From Usitatibacter palustris (lineage in GTDB: Bacteria > Pseudomonadota > Gammaproteobacteria > Burkholderiales > Usitatibacteraceae), in assembly GCF_013003985.1 (NCBI RefSeq), contig NZ_CP053073.1, positions 1,426,001 to 1,490,000 of the forward strand: a stretch of 64,000 nt of DNA. Direction: 5' to 3'. Positions 54,163 to 62,773 of the stretch are shown here, piece by piece. The notes beneath the pieces are model-generated. The model saw only the letters and a program-made list of their open reading frames with translations. It made no database searches and was not told the DNA's origin. Every line of letters starts with the position of its first letter. The first letter of the stretch is position 1. Both the position numbers and the translations under genes were made by a program.

Positions 54163-56843
54163 ACCGGCACGTCAACGCAATCGCAGGGCGGTTGTCGCTG
54201 CGGCCGCCGCAGCGGCGCTCGCTCGAGCTCCTGGATCGGATTACGGAAATCGCGCCGCCGAAGAAGGGGGCGGACGTAGCCGCGGCGCTCGCGGCGATCC
54301 GCAGCGAGTTTCCCTCGGTCACGGATTTTGAGAGGGAGTTCGTGTCCGTCTGCTTTGCGCTCGCAACGGGCGTGGGGAAGACTCGTCTGATGGGGGCGTT
54401 CATTAGCTACCTCCATCTCGCGCACGGGATCAACAATTTTTTCGTCCTAGCGCCGAACCTGACGATCTACAACAAGCTGATTGCGGACTTTACGCCGAAC
54501 ACGCCAAAGTACGTGTTTAAAGGGATTGCGGAGTTCGCCAGCGACGCACCGGAGATCATCACCGGGGACAACTACGAGGCGAAGGCGGGGTCGCTGTTCG
54601 ACGAGCTGATCCAGTGCAAGGTCAACATCTTTAACATCTCGAAGATAAACTCGGAGGTGCGCGGCGGCAAGTCTCCGCGCATCAAGCGCCTTTCGGAGTA
54701 TATCGGCGAGAGCTACTTTGACTACCTCGCCGCGTTGCCCGATCTCGTGCTGCTCATGGACGAGTCGCACCGCTACCGCGCGAGCGCGGGCGTGCGCGCT
54801 ATTAACGAGTTGAAGCCGATCCTCGGTCTGGAGGTCACGGCCACGCCTTTTGTCGAGACGGGTAAGGTCCCCGTTTCATTTAAGAACGTCATCTTCGACT
54901 ACGCCTTGGGAATGGCGATGGCAGATGGATTCGTGAAGGAGCCGGCCGTAGTGACGCGAAAGAATTTCAATCCGGCGGGAATGTCACCGGACGAGATCGA
55001 GCGCCTGAAGCTCGAGGATGGAGTGCGATTGCATGAAAGCGTGAAGGTGGAGTTGGAGACCTACGCGCGGACTTCGGACAAGACGATCGTAAAGCCATTC
55101 CTCCTTGTTATCGCACGGGATACCACGCACGCCGCCCAGCTCCTGCAACTCGTCAAGTCCGACCGGTTCTTCGAGGGGCAGTACAAGGAAAAGGTCATTC
55201 AGGTCGATTCCAGCAAGACCGGCGCGGAAGAGGAGGAGATGATCGAGCGGCTGCTTAAGGTGGAGCAGGCGGACGAGCCGACGGAGATTGTCATTCACGT
55301 CAACATGCTGAAGGAGGGTTGGGACGTGACCAATCTCTACACCATCGTGCCGCTGCGCGCGGCCAACGCCCGTACTCTCATCGAGCAGTCCATCGGCCGT
55401 GGGTTGCGACTGCCTTACGGCAAACGTACGGGTGTATCGGCCGTGGACCGTCTGAACATCGTGGCGCACGACCGGTTCCAGGAGATTGTAGACGAGGCGG
55501 GCAAGGCGGATTCCGCAATCCGTATCCTGCAAGTTTTCATAGATCCGGCCCAACTCGCGCAGAAGACTGTGACACTGGTATCGCAGTCGCAGCTCGCCAC
55601 AAAGCTGGGATTGGCTCCGGAGCATGCGACCAGCAGTACCTCCGTTGCTGACGGAGGAGCGCTAACATTCGCCAAACCGCAGGAGCAGAAGGTCGCGCAG
55701 ATCGCATGGGAAGTGATCAGGAAGCTGGAAAACCAGCCTCAAACGCTTCCGACAATTGCGCACTTGAAGAAGCCGGAGATTCAGAGGGCAATTGTCGAGG
55801 CGGTCGAGGAACGGCACCGGCCGGCGCAGCTCGAGTTGGACGCCGTAGTGGAGAGGCCGGACATTGCCGCCGTGGTAGCGAAAACGATCGACCTCGTAAC
55901 ACAGCAGACGATCGGCATTCCGCGCATTCTTGTTGTGCCACGTGGCGTGGTGAAGTCGGGCTTCAAGCCGTTCAAGTTGGATCTGACGAGTTTGAAATAC
56001 CCGCCTGTGTCTGATGAGCTCTGGGTCCGGCACCTACGGACCAGTCAATTCGAGGTTATCGCTCTCGGAAAAGGTGGCAATGACGAGGCGAGGCTCGAAG
56101 ATTACGTGGTTAGCGGTCTCGTCGATTTCGATGATGTGGCGTACGACGCGCATGCCGATCTTCTCTACGACCTTGCGAGTGAAACGGTTGAGCACTTTCG
56201 CGGCTACCTCTCGGAGGACGACACGCGCAAGGTACTGCGCTGCTATCAGCGAGACATTGCTAAGTTTGTCCACGCACAGATGCAGAAACATCATTGGGAA
56301 GAAGCTGACGGTTACGAAACCAAAGTGAGCAAAGGGTTCACCGAGCTAAAGGCGAGCGCGTATGCCACCGTCGCCGGACAAACGCTTGCCGACTACCGCG
56401 TCTCGCCGGAAGACAAGAGCAATATGGCGAAGTACAACTTCGGGGGATTCAAGCGTTGCCTGTATCCGGTGCAGAAGTTCGACTCAGACCCAGAGCGCAA
56501 GTTGGCAGTAATCCTTGAGCGAGACTCTGAGAAGTGGTTTCGTCCAGCTAAGGGTCAGTTCCAGATCTACTACAAGGTCGGTGGCGACATTTCGGAGTAC
56601 CAACCTGACTTCGTGGCAGAGACTGAAGGCTCGATCCTCATGATCGAGCCGAAGATGAAGAGCCAGATGGCTGGTGTTGAGGTCGTGGCAAAGAGAGGCG
56701 CGGCAGTGATGTGGTGCTCTCAGGCTTCGCGGCATGCGACGGCATATGGTGAAAAGCCCTGGTCGTATGTCCTCATTCCGCACGACGCAATTGCGGAGAA
56801 CATGACCCTTGACGCCCTGACGCAGCAGTATCTCTGCCAGTAG
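54159..56843 (+). CDS. Type III-like restriction subunit (Res): helicase plus PD-(D/E)xK nuclease
   Basis: 894 residues. Walker A is ATGVGKT (69-75), the DEAD-box is DESH (201-204), and the second lobe has HVNMLKEGWDVTNLYTIVPLRA and SIGRGLRLP. Near the C-terminus PD817 ... E830-P-K832 fits a PD-(D/E)xK nuclease core, intact here. By family knowledge it translocates on DNA after target recognition with Mod and cleaves away from the site. Start overlaps the mod stop. A 114-base gap follows before the next gene. Confidence 0.86.
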   Translation: MNRHVNAIAGRLSLRPPQRRSLELLDRITEIAPPKKGADVAAALAAIRSEFPSVTDFEREFVSVCFALATGVGKTRLMGAFISYLHLAHGINNFFVLAPNLTIYNKLIADFTPNTPKYVFKGIAEFASDAPEIITGDNYEAKAGSLFDELIQCKVNIFNISKINSEVRGGKSPRIKRLSEYIGESYFDYLAALPDLVLLMDESHRYRASAGVRAINELKPILGLEVTATPFVETGKVPVSFKNVIFDYALGMAMADGFVKEPAVVTRKNFNPAGMSPDEIERLKLEDGVRLHESVKVELETYARTSDKTIVKPFLLVIARDTTHAAQLLQLVKSDRFFEGQYKEKVIQVDSSKTGAEEEEMIERLLKVEQADEPTEIVIHVNMLKEGWDVTNLYTIVPLRAANARTLIEQSIGRGLRLPYGKRTGVSAVDRLNIVAHDRFQEIVDEAGKADSAIRILQVFIDPAQLAQKTVTLVSQSQLATKLGLAPEHATSSTSVADGGALTFAKPQEQKVAQIAWEVIRKLENQPQTLPTIAHLKKPEIQRAIVEAVEERHRPAQLELDAVVERPDIAAVVAKTIDLVTQQTIGIPRILVVPRGVVKSGFKPFKLDLTSLKYPPVSDELWVRHLRTSQFEVIALGKGGNDEARLEDYVVSGLVDFDDVAYDAHADLLYDLASETVEHFRGYLSEDDTRKVLRCYQRDIAKFVHAQMQKHHWEEADGYETKVSKGFTELKASAYATVAGQTLADYRVSPEDKSNMAKYNFGGFKRCLYPVQKFDSDPERKLAVILERDSEKWFRPAKGQFQIYYKVGGDISEYQPDFVAETEGSILMIEPKMKSQMAGVEVVAKRGAAVMWCSQASRHATAYGEKPWSYVLIPHDAIAENMTLDALTQQYLCQ

Positions 56844-56957
56844 CTACGGCTGAACTTATTGAGTTCAGAGACGGCCAACGGGTGTGCCAGATTCATTTTC
56901 CGGTGGAGTCGCGACGCTTAGAGCACGATCTCGAGCGAACAGGGGGAGGCATCAGGC

Positions 56958-58757
56958 ATGGCGACGCAGCGCTATTCAGTAGCACCGCATCCGATCGAGA
57001 CGCTTCTGACCTGGGTCAAGTCGGGCGAAATAGCCATACCTGAAATCCAACGGCCCTTTGTATGGGAGGCGACGAAGGTCAGAAATCTCCTCGACTCGCT
57101 CTATCAGGGGTATCCGATCGGTTATCTGATTTCGTGGCGGAACCCCACCGTAAAACTAAAAGACGGTACGCCGTCCGCGGGGAAAAGGATTTTGATCGAC
57201 GGCCAGCAGCGCGTAACCGCACTGATGGCCGCAATTCTCGGTCGAGAGGTCCTAACCAAGGATTACGAAACCGTTCGAATCAGGATCGCATTCAACCCAT
57301 TGGAAGAGAAGTTTGACGTCGCTACGCCGATCATTCGAAAGGACGTGAAGTGGATTGAAGATGTCTCAACGCTGTTTGCGCCGGACGCCAAACTCCTCCA
57401 GATCACGAGAGCTTATGCCGCCGCCAACAAGGGGGTGGATGAAGAAATGGTCTTCGGCATTCTCGAAAGGCTGCGAAAGATCATCAACAACCATGTTGGA
57501 ATCATCGAGCTTGCCGAAGACCTCGACATCGAGACAGTGACCGAAATTTTCATCCGCGTGAATTCCGCGGGAGCTGAGCTTTCCCAAGCCGACTTTGCCA
57601 TGTCGAAGATTGCCGCCAACGAGACTTACGGTGGCAATCTGCTGCGAAAGGCAATCGACTACTTTTGCCACCTGTCCAAGGCTCCGGAGTTCTACAAGAA
57701 GATTGAGAAGGGGGATCGCGCCTTCGCAGCCTCCGAGTTCCTTCCTGCAATGAAGTGGTTGAAGGATATCAACGACGATATCTATGACCCGACCTACACG
57801 GACATGCTGAGGGTTGCCTTCACGTCGGAATTCGGACGCGGCAAGCTTCAGGACTTGGTTGCCCTACTCTCGGGGCGCAACTTTGAAACCAAGCAGTACG
57901 AGGAAGTAATCGCGGAGCAGTCCTTTGGTCGGCTAAAGAAGGGCATCCTCGCTTTCATCAATAAGACACATTTCGATCGAATCACCATGATTCTCCGCTC
58001 CGGCGGCTTCGTGATAGCCGATCTGATTAGTGCCCAGAACAACGTCAACTTTGCGTACATCCTTTACTTGAAGGGTCGGGCCGAAAAGCTACCAGCGGCA
58101 GACCTGGAGCAAGTGGTGCGCCGTTGGTATGCCATGTCACTGCTGACTCGCCGATACTCGCGTGGCAATCCGGAGACCGATATCGACTATGACATTCGCC
58201 AGATCGACGCCCTCGGGATTGGGTCCTATTGCGAAGCAATCCTCAAGGCGGAATTGTCAGAGAATTTCTGGTCGAATCTGGTCCCAATCGAGCTCGACAC
58301 ATCATCCGTAAACAACGCCTTCTTCCTGGCGTACCAGGCAGCTCAAGTAAAGGCCGGCGACAGAGGTTTCCTGTCGCGCGACATCACGGTGAACGATTTG
58401 CTCCTGAATCGAACGGACGTTCACCACGTTTATCCAAAGGATCACTTGAAGGGGCAGGGATTCTCCAGGGGGAAGTACAACCAGATCGCCAATTTTGTCT
58501 TGGCACAGAGCGAGATCAACATCGCAATTGGAAAGAAGGCGCCGGAAAAGTATTTCGAGGAGCTTGCTGATCAAGTCAACGGCGGCAAGAAGAAACACGG
58601 AGGAATTACGAAGAAGGCAGAGTTGATTGAAAACCTCCGACAGCATTGCATTCCGCCGTCCTTCTTGGACGGCGATGTTCCCGAATATGATGATTTCCTG
58701 ATACAGAGGCGCCAACTCATGGCGGCCAAGGTCAGGGAGTGGTGCGAGTCGCTGTGA
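56958..58757 (+). CDS. DUF262-HNH protein (GmrSD-like type IV restriction)
   Basis: 599 residues. The DUF262/ParB-like NTPase motif DGQQR is at 81-85 after [29 protein letters not shown]-terminal HNH-like site appears as [11 protein letters not shown] (His489/490). By family knowledge GmrSD-type proteins hydrolyse nucleotides and cleave DNA carrying modified (glucosylated) cytosine. AGGGGGAGG precedes the ATG. The coding sequence is visibly the AT-richest in the window. It follows the cassette on the same strand. Confidence 0.83.
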   Translation: MATQRYSVAPHPIETLLTWVKSGEIAIPEIQRPFVWEATKVRNLLDSLYQGYPIGYLISWRNPTVKLKDGTPSAGKRILIDGQQRVTALMAAILGREVLTKDYETVRIRIAFNPLEEKFDVATPIIRKDVKWIEDVSTLFAPDAKLLQITRAYAAANKGVDEEMVFGILERLRKIINNHVGIIELAEDLDIETVTEIFIRVNSAGAELSQADFAMSKIAANETYGGNLLRKAIDYFCHLSKAPEFYKKIEKGDRAFAASEFLPAMKWLKDINDDIYDPTYTDMLRVAFTSEFGRGKLQDLVALLSGRNFETKQYEEVIAEQSFGRLKKGILAFINKTHFDRITMILRSGGFVIADLISAQNNVNFAYILYLKGRAEKLPAADLEQVVRRWYAMSLLTRRYSRGNPETDIDYDIRQIDALGIGSYCEAILKAELSENFWSNLVPIELDTSSVNNAFFLAYQAAQVKAGDRGFLSRDITVNDLLLNRTDVHHVYPKDHLKGQGFSRGKYNQIANFVLAQSEINIAIGKKAPEKYFEELADQVNGGKKKHGGITKKAELIENLRQHCIPPSFLDGDVPEYDDFLIQRRQLMAAKVREWCESL

Positions 58758-58785
58758 GGTAGTCGCCTCATTCGGGGAGGGGGAT

Positions 58786-59568
58786 ATGAGCGTTGGCCCG
58801 CCGGGGAACCGCTCGCCTCTCAAGGACAAGCCCCTGAGAACACCGGGCCAGTCCTGCGAGGAGCGACGGAGAAGCATTCAGGAGAAGCTCGAGCCATCGC
58901 TCATTGCCGCGGCGGCTGGCGTCGTGCTTACTGCCTTGGAGGTCTGGCGTGCCTACGCCAACCAGCCGCCGGCCCCGTGGGCCGTTGCCACGGTGGCACT
59001 TGCCGCGATCGCCTATGCGGGCATTCGAGTTCGAAAGTTCCTCCCTGAATTCAGAAACCTCCGCTTGGCAGCGGAGGGAGAGAAGGCCGTCGGGCAGTTC
59101 CTTGAGCGCCTGCGGGGGAGTGGGTACGAGGTCTATCACGATGTTCCGGCACCCGGCTTCAACATTGACCACGTGCTGATCGGGCCGGGTGGAATCTTCG
59201 CGATCGAAACGAAGACGTGGAGAAAGCCGCGTGGCCCCCGCGCGGAGGTTGAGTTCGATGGTCATGAGCTGAAGGTCGGCGGCCGCACGCCGGATCGCGA
59301 TCCCATTCTCCAGGCACGCGCGCAGGCTGACTATCTGGCTCGCCTTGTCGAGGAAGGGACGGGGCGCAAGTACTGGGTCAAGCCGGTGGTTCTTTTTCCG
59401 GGGTGGTGGATCGCGCAACCGCAGGGCACGCCCAAGGACGTCTGGGTGCTGGAGCCGAAGTCGTTGCCGGGTTTTCTCGAGCACGAGAGCGAGCGATTGA
59501 CGCGCGAAGAAGTGAAGCTCGCCTCGTTCCACCTCAGTCGGTACATCCGAACGTTTCCGGCGGAGTGA
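58786..59568 (+). CDS. NERD-domain nuclease-like membrane protein
   Basis: 260 residues. Two hydrophobic segments (about 42-60 and 63-80) anchor it, then the NERD domain: AEGEKAVGQFLERLRGSGYEV, HDVPAPGFNIDHVLIGPGGIFAIETKTW. The Asp in NIDHV and Glu/Lys in IETKT correspond to the restriction-enzyme-like core. By family knowledge NERD proteins are DNA-processing enzymes; membrane anchoring suggests action on incoming DNA, by inference. It begins 28 bases after the DUF262 gene with GGGGAGGGGG upstream. Confidence 0.82.
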   Translation: MSVGPPGNRSPLKDKPLRTPGQSCEERRRSIQEKLEPSLIAAAAGVVLTALEVWRAYANQPPAPWAVATVALAAIAYAGIRVRKFLPEFRNLRLAAEGEKAVGQFLERLRGSGYEVYHDVPAPGFNIDHVLIGPGGIFAIETKTWRKPRGPRAEVEFDGHELKVGGRTPDRDPILQARAQADYLARLVEEGTGRKYWVKPVVLFPGWWIAQPQGTPKDVWVLEPKSLPGFLEHESERLTREEVKLASFHLSRYIRTFPAE

Positions 59569-59591
59569 TCAATTCACGTTCCGTGTCGCGC

Positions 59592-60341
59592 TTATGGCTT
59601 CACCTCCCCGCTTGCGTCCAGCGCGTCACGAATCATCGCCACTTCGGCCGCATCTCCGACCAGCCCCTTGTAGCGTCGATGTCCCACGTTGAGGTGCCGT
59701 TTCGAAGGGTGCGTGATGACTGCCACGGAGGAACTGTGTGACCAGCCGTCGCCGCCAAACGTAACGCGCGGCACGAACGCAGTGCCAGAAGTATCGAGAG
59801 CGGACATCGTGCGGTGGCGGTCCCACGGCCGGAAATCAGGAGCCAGCGGGGCGAGCATTGGCGGCACGTGCAGCCCGAGGATGAAGACTGCGCGCGGGCG
59901 CATGACCTCAATCTGTGCGACGAGTACCGCGCGCGTCCACATCTCGTAATCGCTGTGGCCGGCGCCGCAAAAGCGCCCAATTGGAGTCTTGGCGTCCATC
60001 ATGTGCGAGAAAAAGTTGGTCAGGAAAAGTTCAGGGTGCGGCACGCCGCAGCGCGCGAATACTTCAAGCGTTACGCGGCACGTGGTGTTACTACGCAGGA
60101 TGGCCGCGCCATTGCGCCGAGTGTCCTCCCAATCGCTCGGAATGCCGTAATTGTGGCCGAGGCACATGACACCGCCACGCGGGAACGCGGCGGAGGGATC
60201 GTGGCCAAGCCCGCCCGGCCAGAAGTCTGGCGCGCAGAGTTGATATGGGACTGGCACGACGCCCGCGGGCAGCGGCACCGGGCAACTTTTCGTCAGCGCG
60301 AACAGGCGCGCAGAGGGACTGTCGCTCGGGATGGTGGCCAT
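59592..60341 (-). CDS. Uracil-DNA glycosylase-superfamily-like protein
   Basis: 249 residues from ATG 60341 (a GTG two codons earlier is possible). The pattern GVMCLGHNYG, LFLTNFFSHMM, RPRAVFILGLHV and VITHPSKRHLN is laid out like the UDG fold: a phosphate-water loop, a hydrophobic strand and an HPS-type leucine loop. The usual catalytic Asp/Asn are not obvious, so it may be a degenerate or divergent member. It is convergent with the NERD gene. The assignment is from fold-like motifs only. Confidence 0.5.
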   Translation of the reverse strand: MATIPSDSPSARLFALTKSCPVPLPAGVVPVPYQLCAPDFWPGGLGHDPSAAFPRGGVMCLGHNYGIPSDWEDTRRNGAAILRSNTTCRVTLEVFARCGVPHPELFLTNFFSHMMDAKTPIGRFCGAGHSDYEMWTRAVLVAQIEVMRPRAVFILGLHVPPMLAPLAPDFRPWDRHRTMSALDTSGTAFVPRVTFGGDGWSHSSSVAVITHPSKRHLNVGHRRYKGLVGDAAEVAMIRDALDASGEVKP

Positions 60342-60352
60342 GCTCACGATAC

Positions 60353-60487
60353 CTATGGTTTGTTCTGTTTGACAGTGTCAGCGAGCCAGTAGACCGCGCC
60401 GAGCTGCTCGAGGCGCTTCCACTCGAGCGCCTTCAAGAGTTCTACTCTCCAACGTCCCGGGTCCACGAAACCATCGCCTCTACCCGT
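60353..60487 (-). pseudogene. Possible remnant of an Mrr-like restriction endonuclease
   Basis: A 44-codon open stretch, too short to be a normal gene, reads WRVELLKALEWKRLEQLGAV, closely resembling the conserved LLxxLEWxxFExLxAxYF entry to Mrr-type nuclease domains, then diverges and stops. It lies on the same strand as, and just after, the HNH gene. There is no good start codon. Best explained as debris of a truncated Mrr-like gene. Confidence 0.4.
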
Positions 60488-60526
60488 TCAACGCTCGCCT
60501 CGTGCTTCGTTCCCGGCGCGACACGC

Positions 60527-61456
60527 CTAGTTCGCCTTCTCGAACGTCTCGTAGCGAACCGCCAGTCTTTCTCGATCCGGCTGGTCCTTGGCTCGCCTCG
60601 GAAGATTGATGAAATTCCCATCGAGCGCCTTCAGCGCTTCAAGCGTCGGTCCATCACGCGTCTCCAGAAGGCGCCTGGAGACCACGACCCGATAGTCCGA
60701 ATTGATGCCAATCAGATGGTTGTCGAACGCTGCGTGATGCAGCTTCGTGAGCGGCAGCCCATTGGTGATTACCGGCTGCCCCATCAACTCGTCCGCATCG
60801 GGCCTGATGTGCGCGGCATCGAGAAGACTCGTCTCGGGAAGCCCTGAAAGCGCGCACCGTCCACCGTAGGCCGAGATCACGGCCGCGCGAAAGAGCGTCT
60901 GGTGCAGCCGTGTCTTCACCTGCCTCAACGCGTAGCGTCGTTCGAGCGCGGTCTCCTGCGGGTCGGCGCGCAGCTCGCCCGGCAATCCCATCGAGACTTG
61001 CGCCTGTAACGCCTTGGCGTCCCATCCGACGATCGTGACCGGAATGATCGCGTGGTAGTGCCCGGGGAACGCGCCCAGGAAGTAGATCAGCGGGGTCTGG
61101 TTTCGCATCGCGTCACGAAGCCACCGGTTGTCGGCCGCCTCCGGGTTCGTCCCCATGAAGGAGTACGCGACGGTCTCGTCCCCCTTGTAGATCTGGTCGT
61201 GGGCAGCGCGCTGGTCGTCGTACCAGATCCTCGCGCCCTTCCTCGGCACCACGGTCTTGATCGACAGGGCGTACTTCAACTGCTGCGGCTTGAAGATGCC
61301 GCGCTGCGGGTTGATGAGCGGAATGCGCTCCCCCTGGAAGGTGAAGCCGCGCGCGATGTCCTCGGAGGTCAGCGGGTCCCGGATCTCGAGCATCCGCCTC
61401 ACGTGGATGAAGGCGGCGGTGCGGATCTGTTGGTCGAGGTCGTCGGTGATGGGCAT
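60527..61456 (-). CDS. HNH endonuclease
   Basis: 309 residues. The C-terminal HNH site reads CALSGLPETSLLDAAHIRPDADE with NGLPLTKLHHAAFDNHLIGI, containing the central His, Asn and final His. The N-terminal ~190 residues (FTFQGERIPLINPQRGIFKPQQLKYAL) form a separate domain that could recognise modified bases, as in type IV HNH enzymes; I cannot name it. The ATG at 61456 was chosen as the conserved start; upstream in-frame sequence is not supported. It diverges from the small zinc-ribbon ORF. Confidence 0.8.
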   Translation of the reverse strand: MPITDDLDQQIRTAAFIHVRRMLEIRDPLTSEDIARGFTFQGERIPLINPQRGIFKPQQLKYALSIKTVVPRKGARIWYDDQRAAHDQIYKGDETVAYSFMGTNPEAADNRWLRDAMRNQTPLIYFLGAFPGHYHAIIPVTIVGWDAKALQAQVSMGLPGELRADPQETALERRYALRQVKTRLHQTLFRAAVISAYGGRCALSGLPETSLLDAAHIRPDADELMGQPVITNGLPLTKLHHAAFDNHLIGINSDYRVVVSRRLLETRDGPTLEALKALDGNFINLPRRAKDQPDRERLAVRYETFEKAN

Positions 61457-61569
61457 TGTCGACTCGGGTGCGCCGAGGAAGGTTGCGGGATTCCTTTGGG
61501 CTTGGCAACCAAGCGGACCGAGTGGGGAGGGCACGTAAACCGCCTCCCGACGGCGGGCGTTGAATCGCC

Positions 61570-61779
61570 ATGGCTGCTCTTGGAACCCTTCCCGGAATCG
61601 ATGAATGCATGGCCTGCTACGGCCCCGTGCGAATCGCGACTTCAGAGGAAGTGGCAGAGCACCTTCGCCGGGCGAGCGAGCCGTACCGCACGGCCGTCGA
61701 ACAACAGGATGGCACTTGGTATGTCTGTCCCCGGTGTGGACCGGAGTCGGCGCTGAAGTGGAGCAGCCATCCATGGTGA
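61570..61779 (+). CDS. Small CxxC...CxxC protein, function unknown
   Basis: 69 residues with two Cys pairs (CMAC at 13-16, CPRC at 53-56), the pattern of a small zinc ribbon. No other family resemblance is recognised. It diverges from the HNH endonuclease across 113 bases. It could be a real small protein or a fortunate open frame; the paired cysteines favour the former. Confidence 0.4.
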   Translation: MAALGTLPGIDECMACYGPVRIATSEEVAEHLRRASEPYRTAVEQQDGTWYVCPRCGPESALKWSSHPW

Positions 61780-61835
61780 GCGGGGAAGCGGTGTCACTAC
61801 CTCAGGGCGTCAATCCAGGGAGTAGCATTGAATCT

Positions 61836-61925
61836 ATGGGAATCGTCACCGGCAAGGTTGTCGAAGGCAAGGTCCTCGTGGACGGAACGACCCTCCCGGA
61901 GGGGGCCCGCGCACCACATTCGTGA
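61836..61925 (+). pseudogene. Truncated small ORF (antitoxin-associated type)
   Basis: 29 codons: MGIVTGKVVEGKVLVDGTTL then PEGARAPHS. The opening resembles the start of short proteins (about 70 residues) that often precede RelE/ParE-type toxins; here it stops early. In another frame the following bases read HHIRDAAGNWIPLTDCAK to a stop, possibly its displaced continuation or a second remnant. Looks like a decayed toxin-antitoxin locus. Confidence 0.3.
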
Positions 61926-61974
61926 TGCGGCTGGCAACTGGATCCCCCTTACGGACTGTGCGAAGTAGGACGCC

Positions 61975-62670
61975 TTGACGCTGCGTTCACTAATGCTGCG
62001 GCTCCTGCTCTCGGCGCTACTCCCCATCGCAGCCTCCTGCGGCAAGAAAGAGGTCGTAGAAGGTGGCTCGCCGCTCCCTGATCTCTCGTTCGGCAAAGTT
62101 CGCACGAAGACCATCGGATGCCCGTCGATGCAGGGCGTCTATGCCTGGCCGCCGGTCGCGGGGACGTGGGCGGGCCGTGGGCCAACCAACAAAGTTCCCG
62201 GAGAAGACGGCATCCCGGTTCCGATCTACGGCGGCGAGATGCAGATCTGGGTTCGCGAGAACGGCGGCGAGGTCGAGATCCGCTCGCGCTCGATCAACCG
62301 CAATCCGAACTACCGCACGACCCTCACGCGCGAATGGTCGTTCAGGATCTTTCCGAAGAACGAAGTGAGCTGCAAGACGAACATGCTCGAGTTCGCCGCG
62401 AGGCCGGGGACGAACCCGGAGGAATACGGCAGCAAGACCGTGATGCGCAGCTTCAAGCTTGCGCGGCTGGAGGACGGATCGCTCGCGGTCGGCGTCAAGA
62501 ATCTCTCCACGGGGCGACGGGGCTCGATCTTTACCTGGGGCGATACCTCCGCCGGGAGCATCCCTGCGCCGGATGGTGCGTACTGGTCGTGGTCGAAGCT
62601 CACGGAGCTGGGGCCGGGGGACACGGAGCCGGCGCCTGTCGATGCTTCGGCGGACCGGCCGCGAAGGTAG
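61975..62670 (+). CDS. Hypothetical lipoprotein
   Basis: 231 residues from TTG 61975 (AGGA just upstream); ATG 61993 is an alternative without a ribosome site. A signal peptide ends IAASC, a weak lipobox, so it is probably a lipoprotein. The mature part has a beta-rich look (GGEMQIWVRENGGEVEIRS, MRSFKLARLEDGSLAVGVKN) and two cysteines. No family is recognised. It sits between the defence island and leuC with host-like base composition. Confidence 0.6.
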   Translation: MTLRSLMLRLLLSALLPIAASCGKKEVVEGGSPLPDLSFGKVRTKTIGCPSMQGVYAWPPVAGTWAGRGPTNKVPGEDGIPVPIYGGEMQIWVRENGGEVEIRSRSINRNPNYRTTLTREWSFRIFPKNEVSCKTNMLEFAARPGTNPEEYGSKTVMRSFKLARLEDGSLAVGVKNLSTGRRGSIFTWGDTSAGSIPAPDGAYWSWSKLTELGPGDTEPAPVDASADRPRR

Positions 62671-62761
62671 TTCACGCTTGTCGGTGGGAGCAGGGGATCC
62701 ACATTGATGCCGCTGACTTTTCCCGCATCGACCGTGTAGGCGCCGCCACCCGTGGCGGTCG

Positions 62762-62767
62762 TATAAT
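62762..62767 (+). promoter_or_regulatory. Candidate -10 box before leuC
   Basis: TATAAT lies 6 bases before the leuC ATG, with no recognisable -35 match 16-18 bases upstream. If used, the transcript would be almost leaderless. A small hairpin (CCGCCA/TGGCGG) lies just upstream at 62743-62758. Confidence 0.35.
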
Positions 62768-62773
62768 TTCGTC

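Noticed and set aside
48565-56843. Calling the cassette a DISARM system
   Set aside because: No DrmA helicase or DUF1998 DrmB gene is present, and the methylase and Res are type III-like, so only partial resemblance can be claimed.
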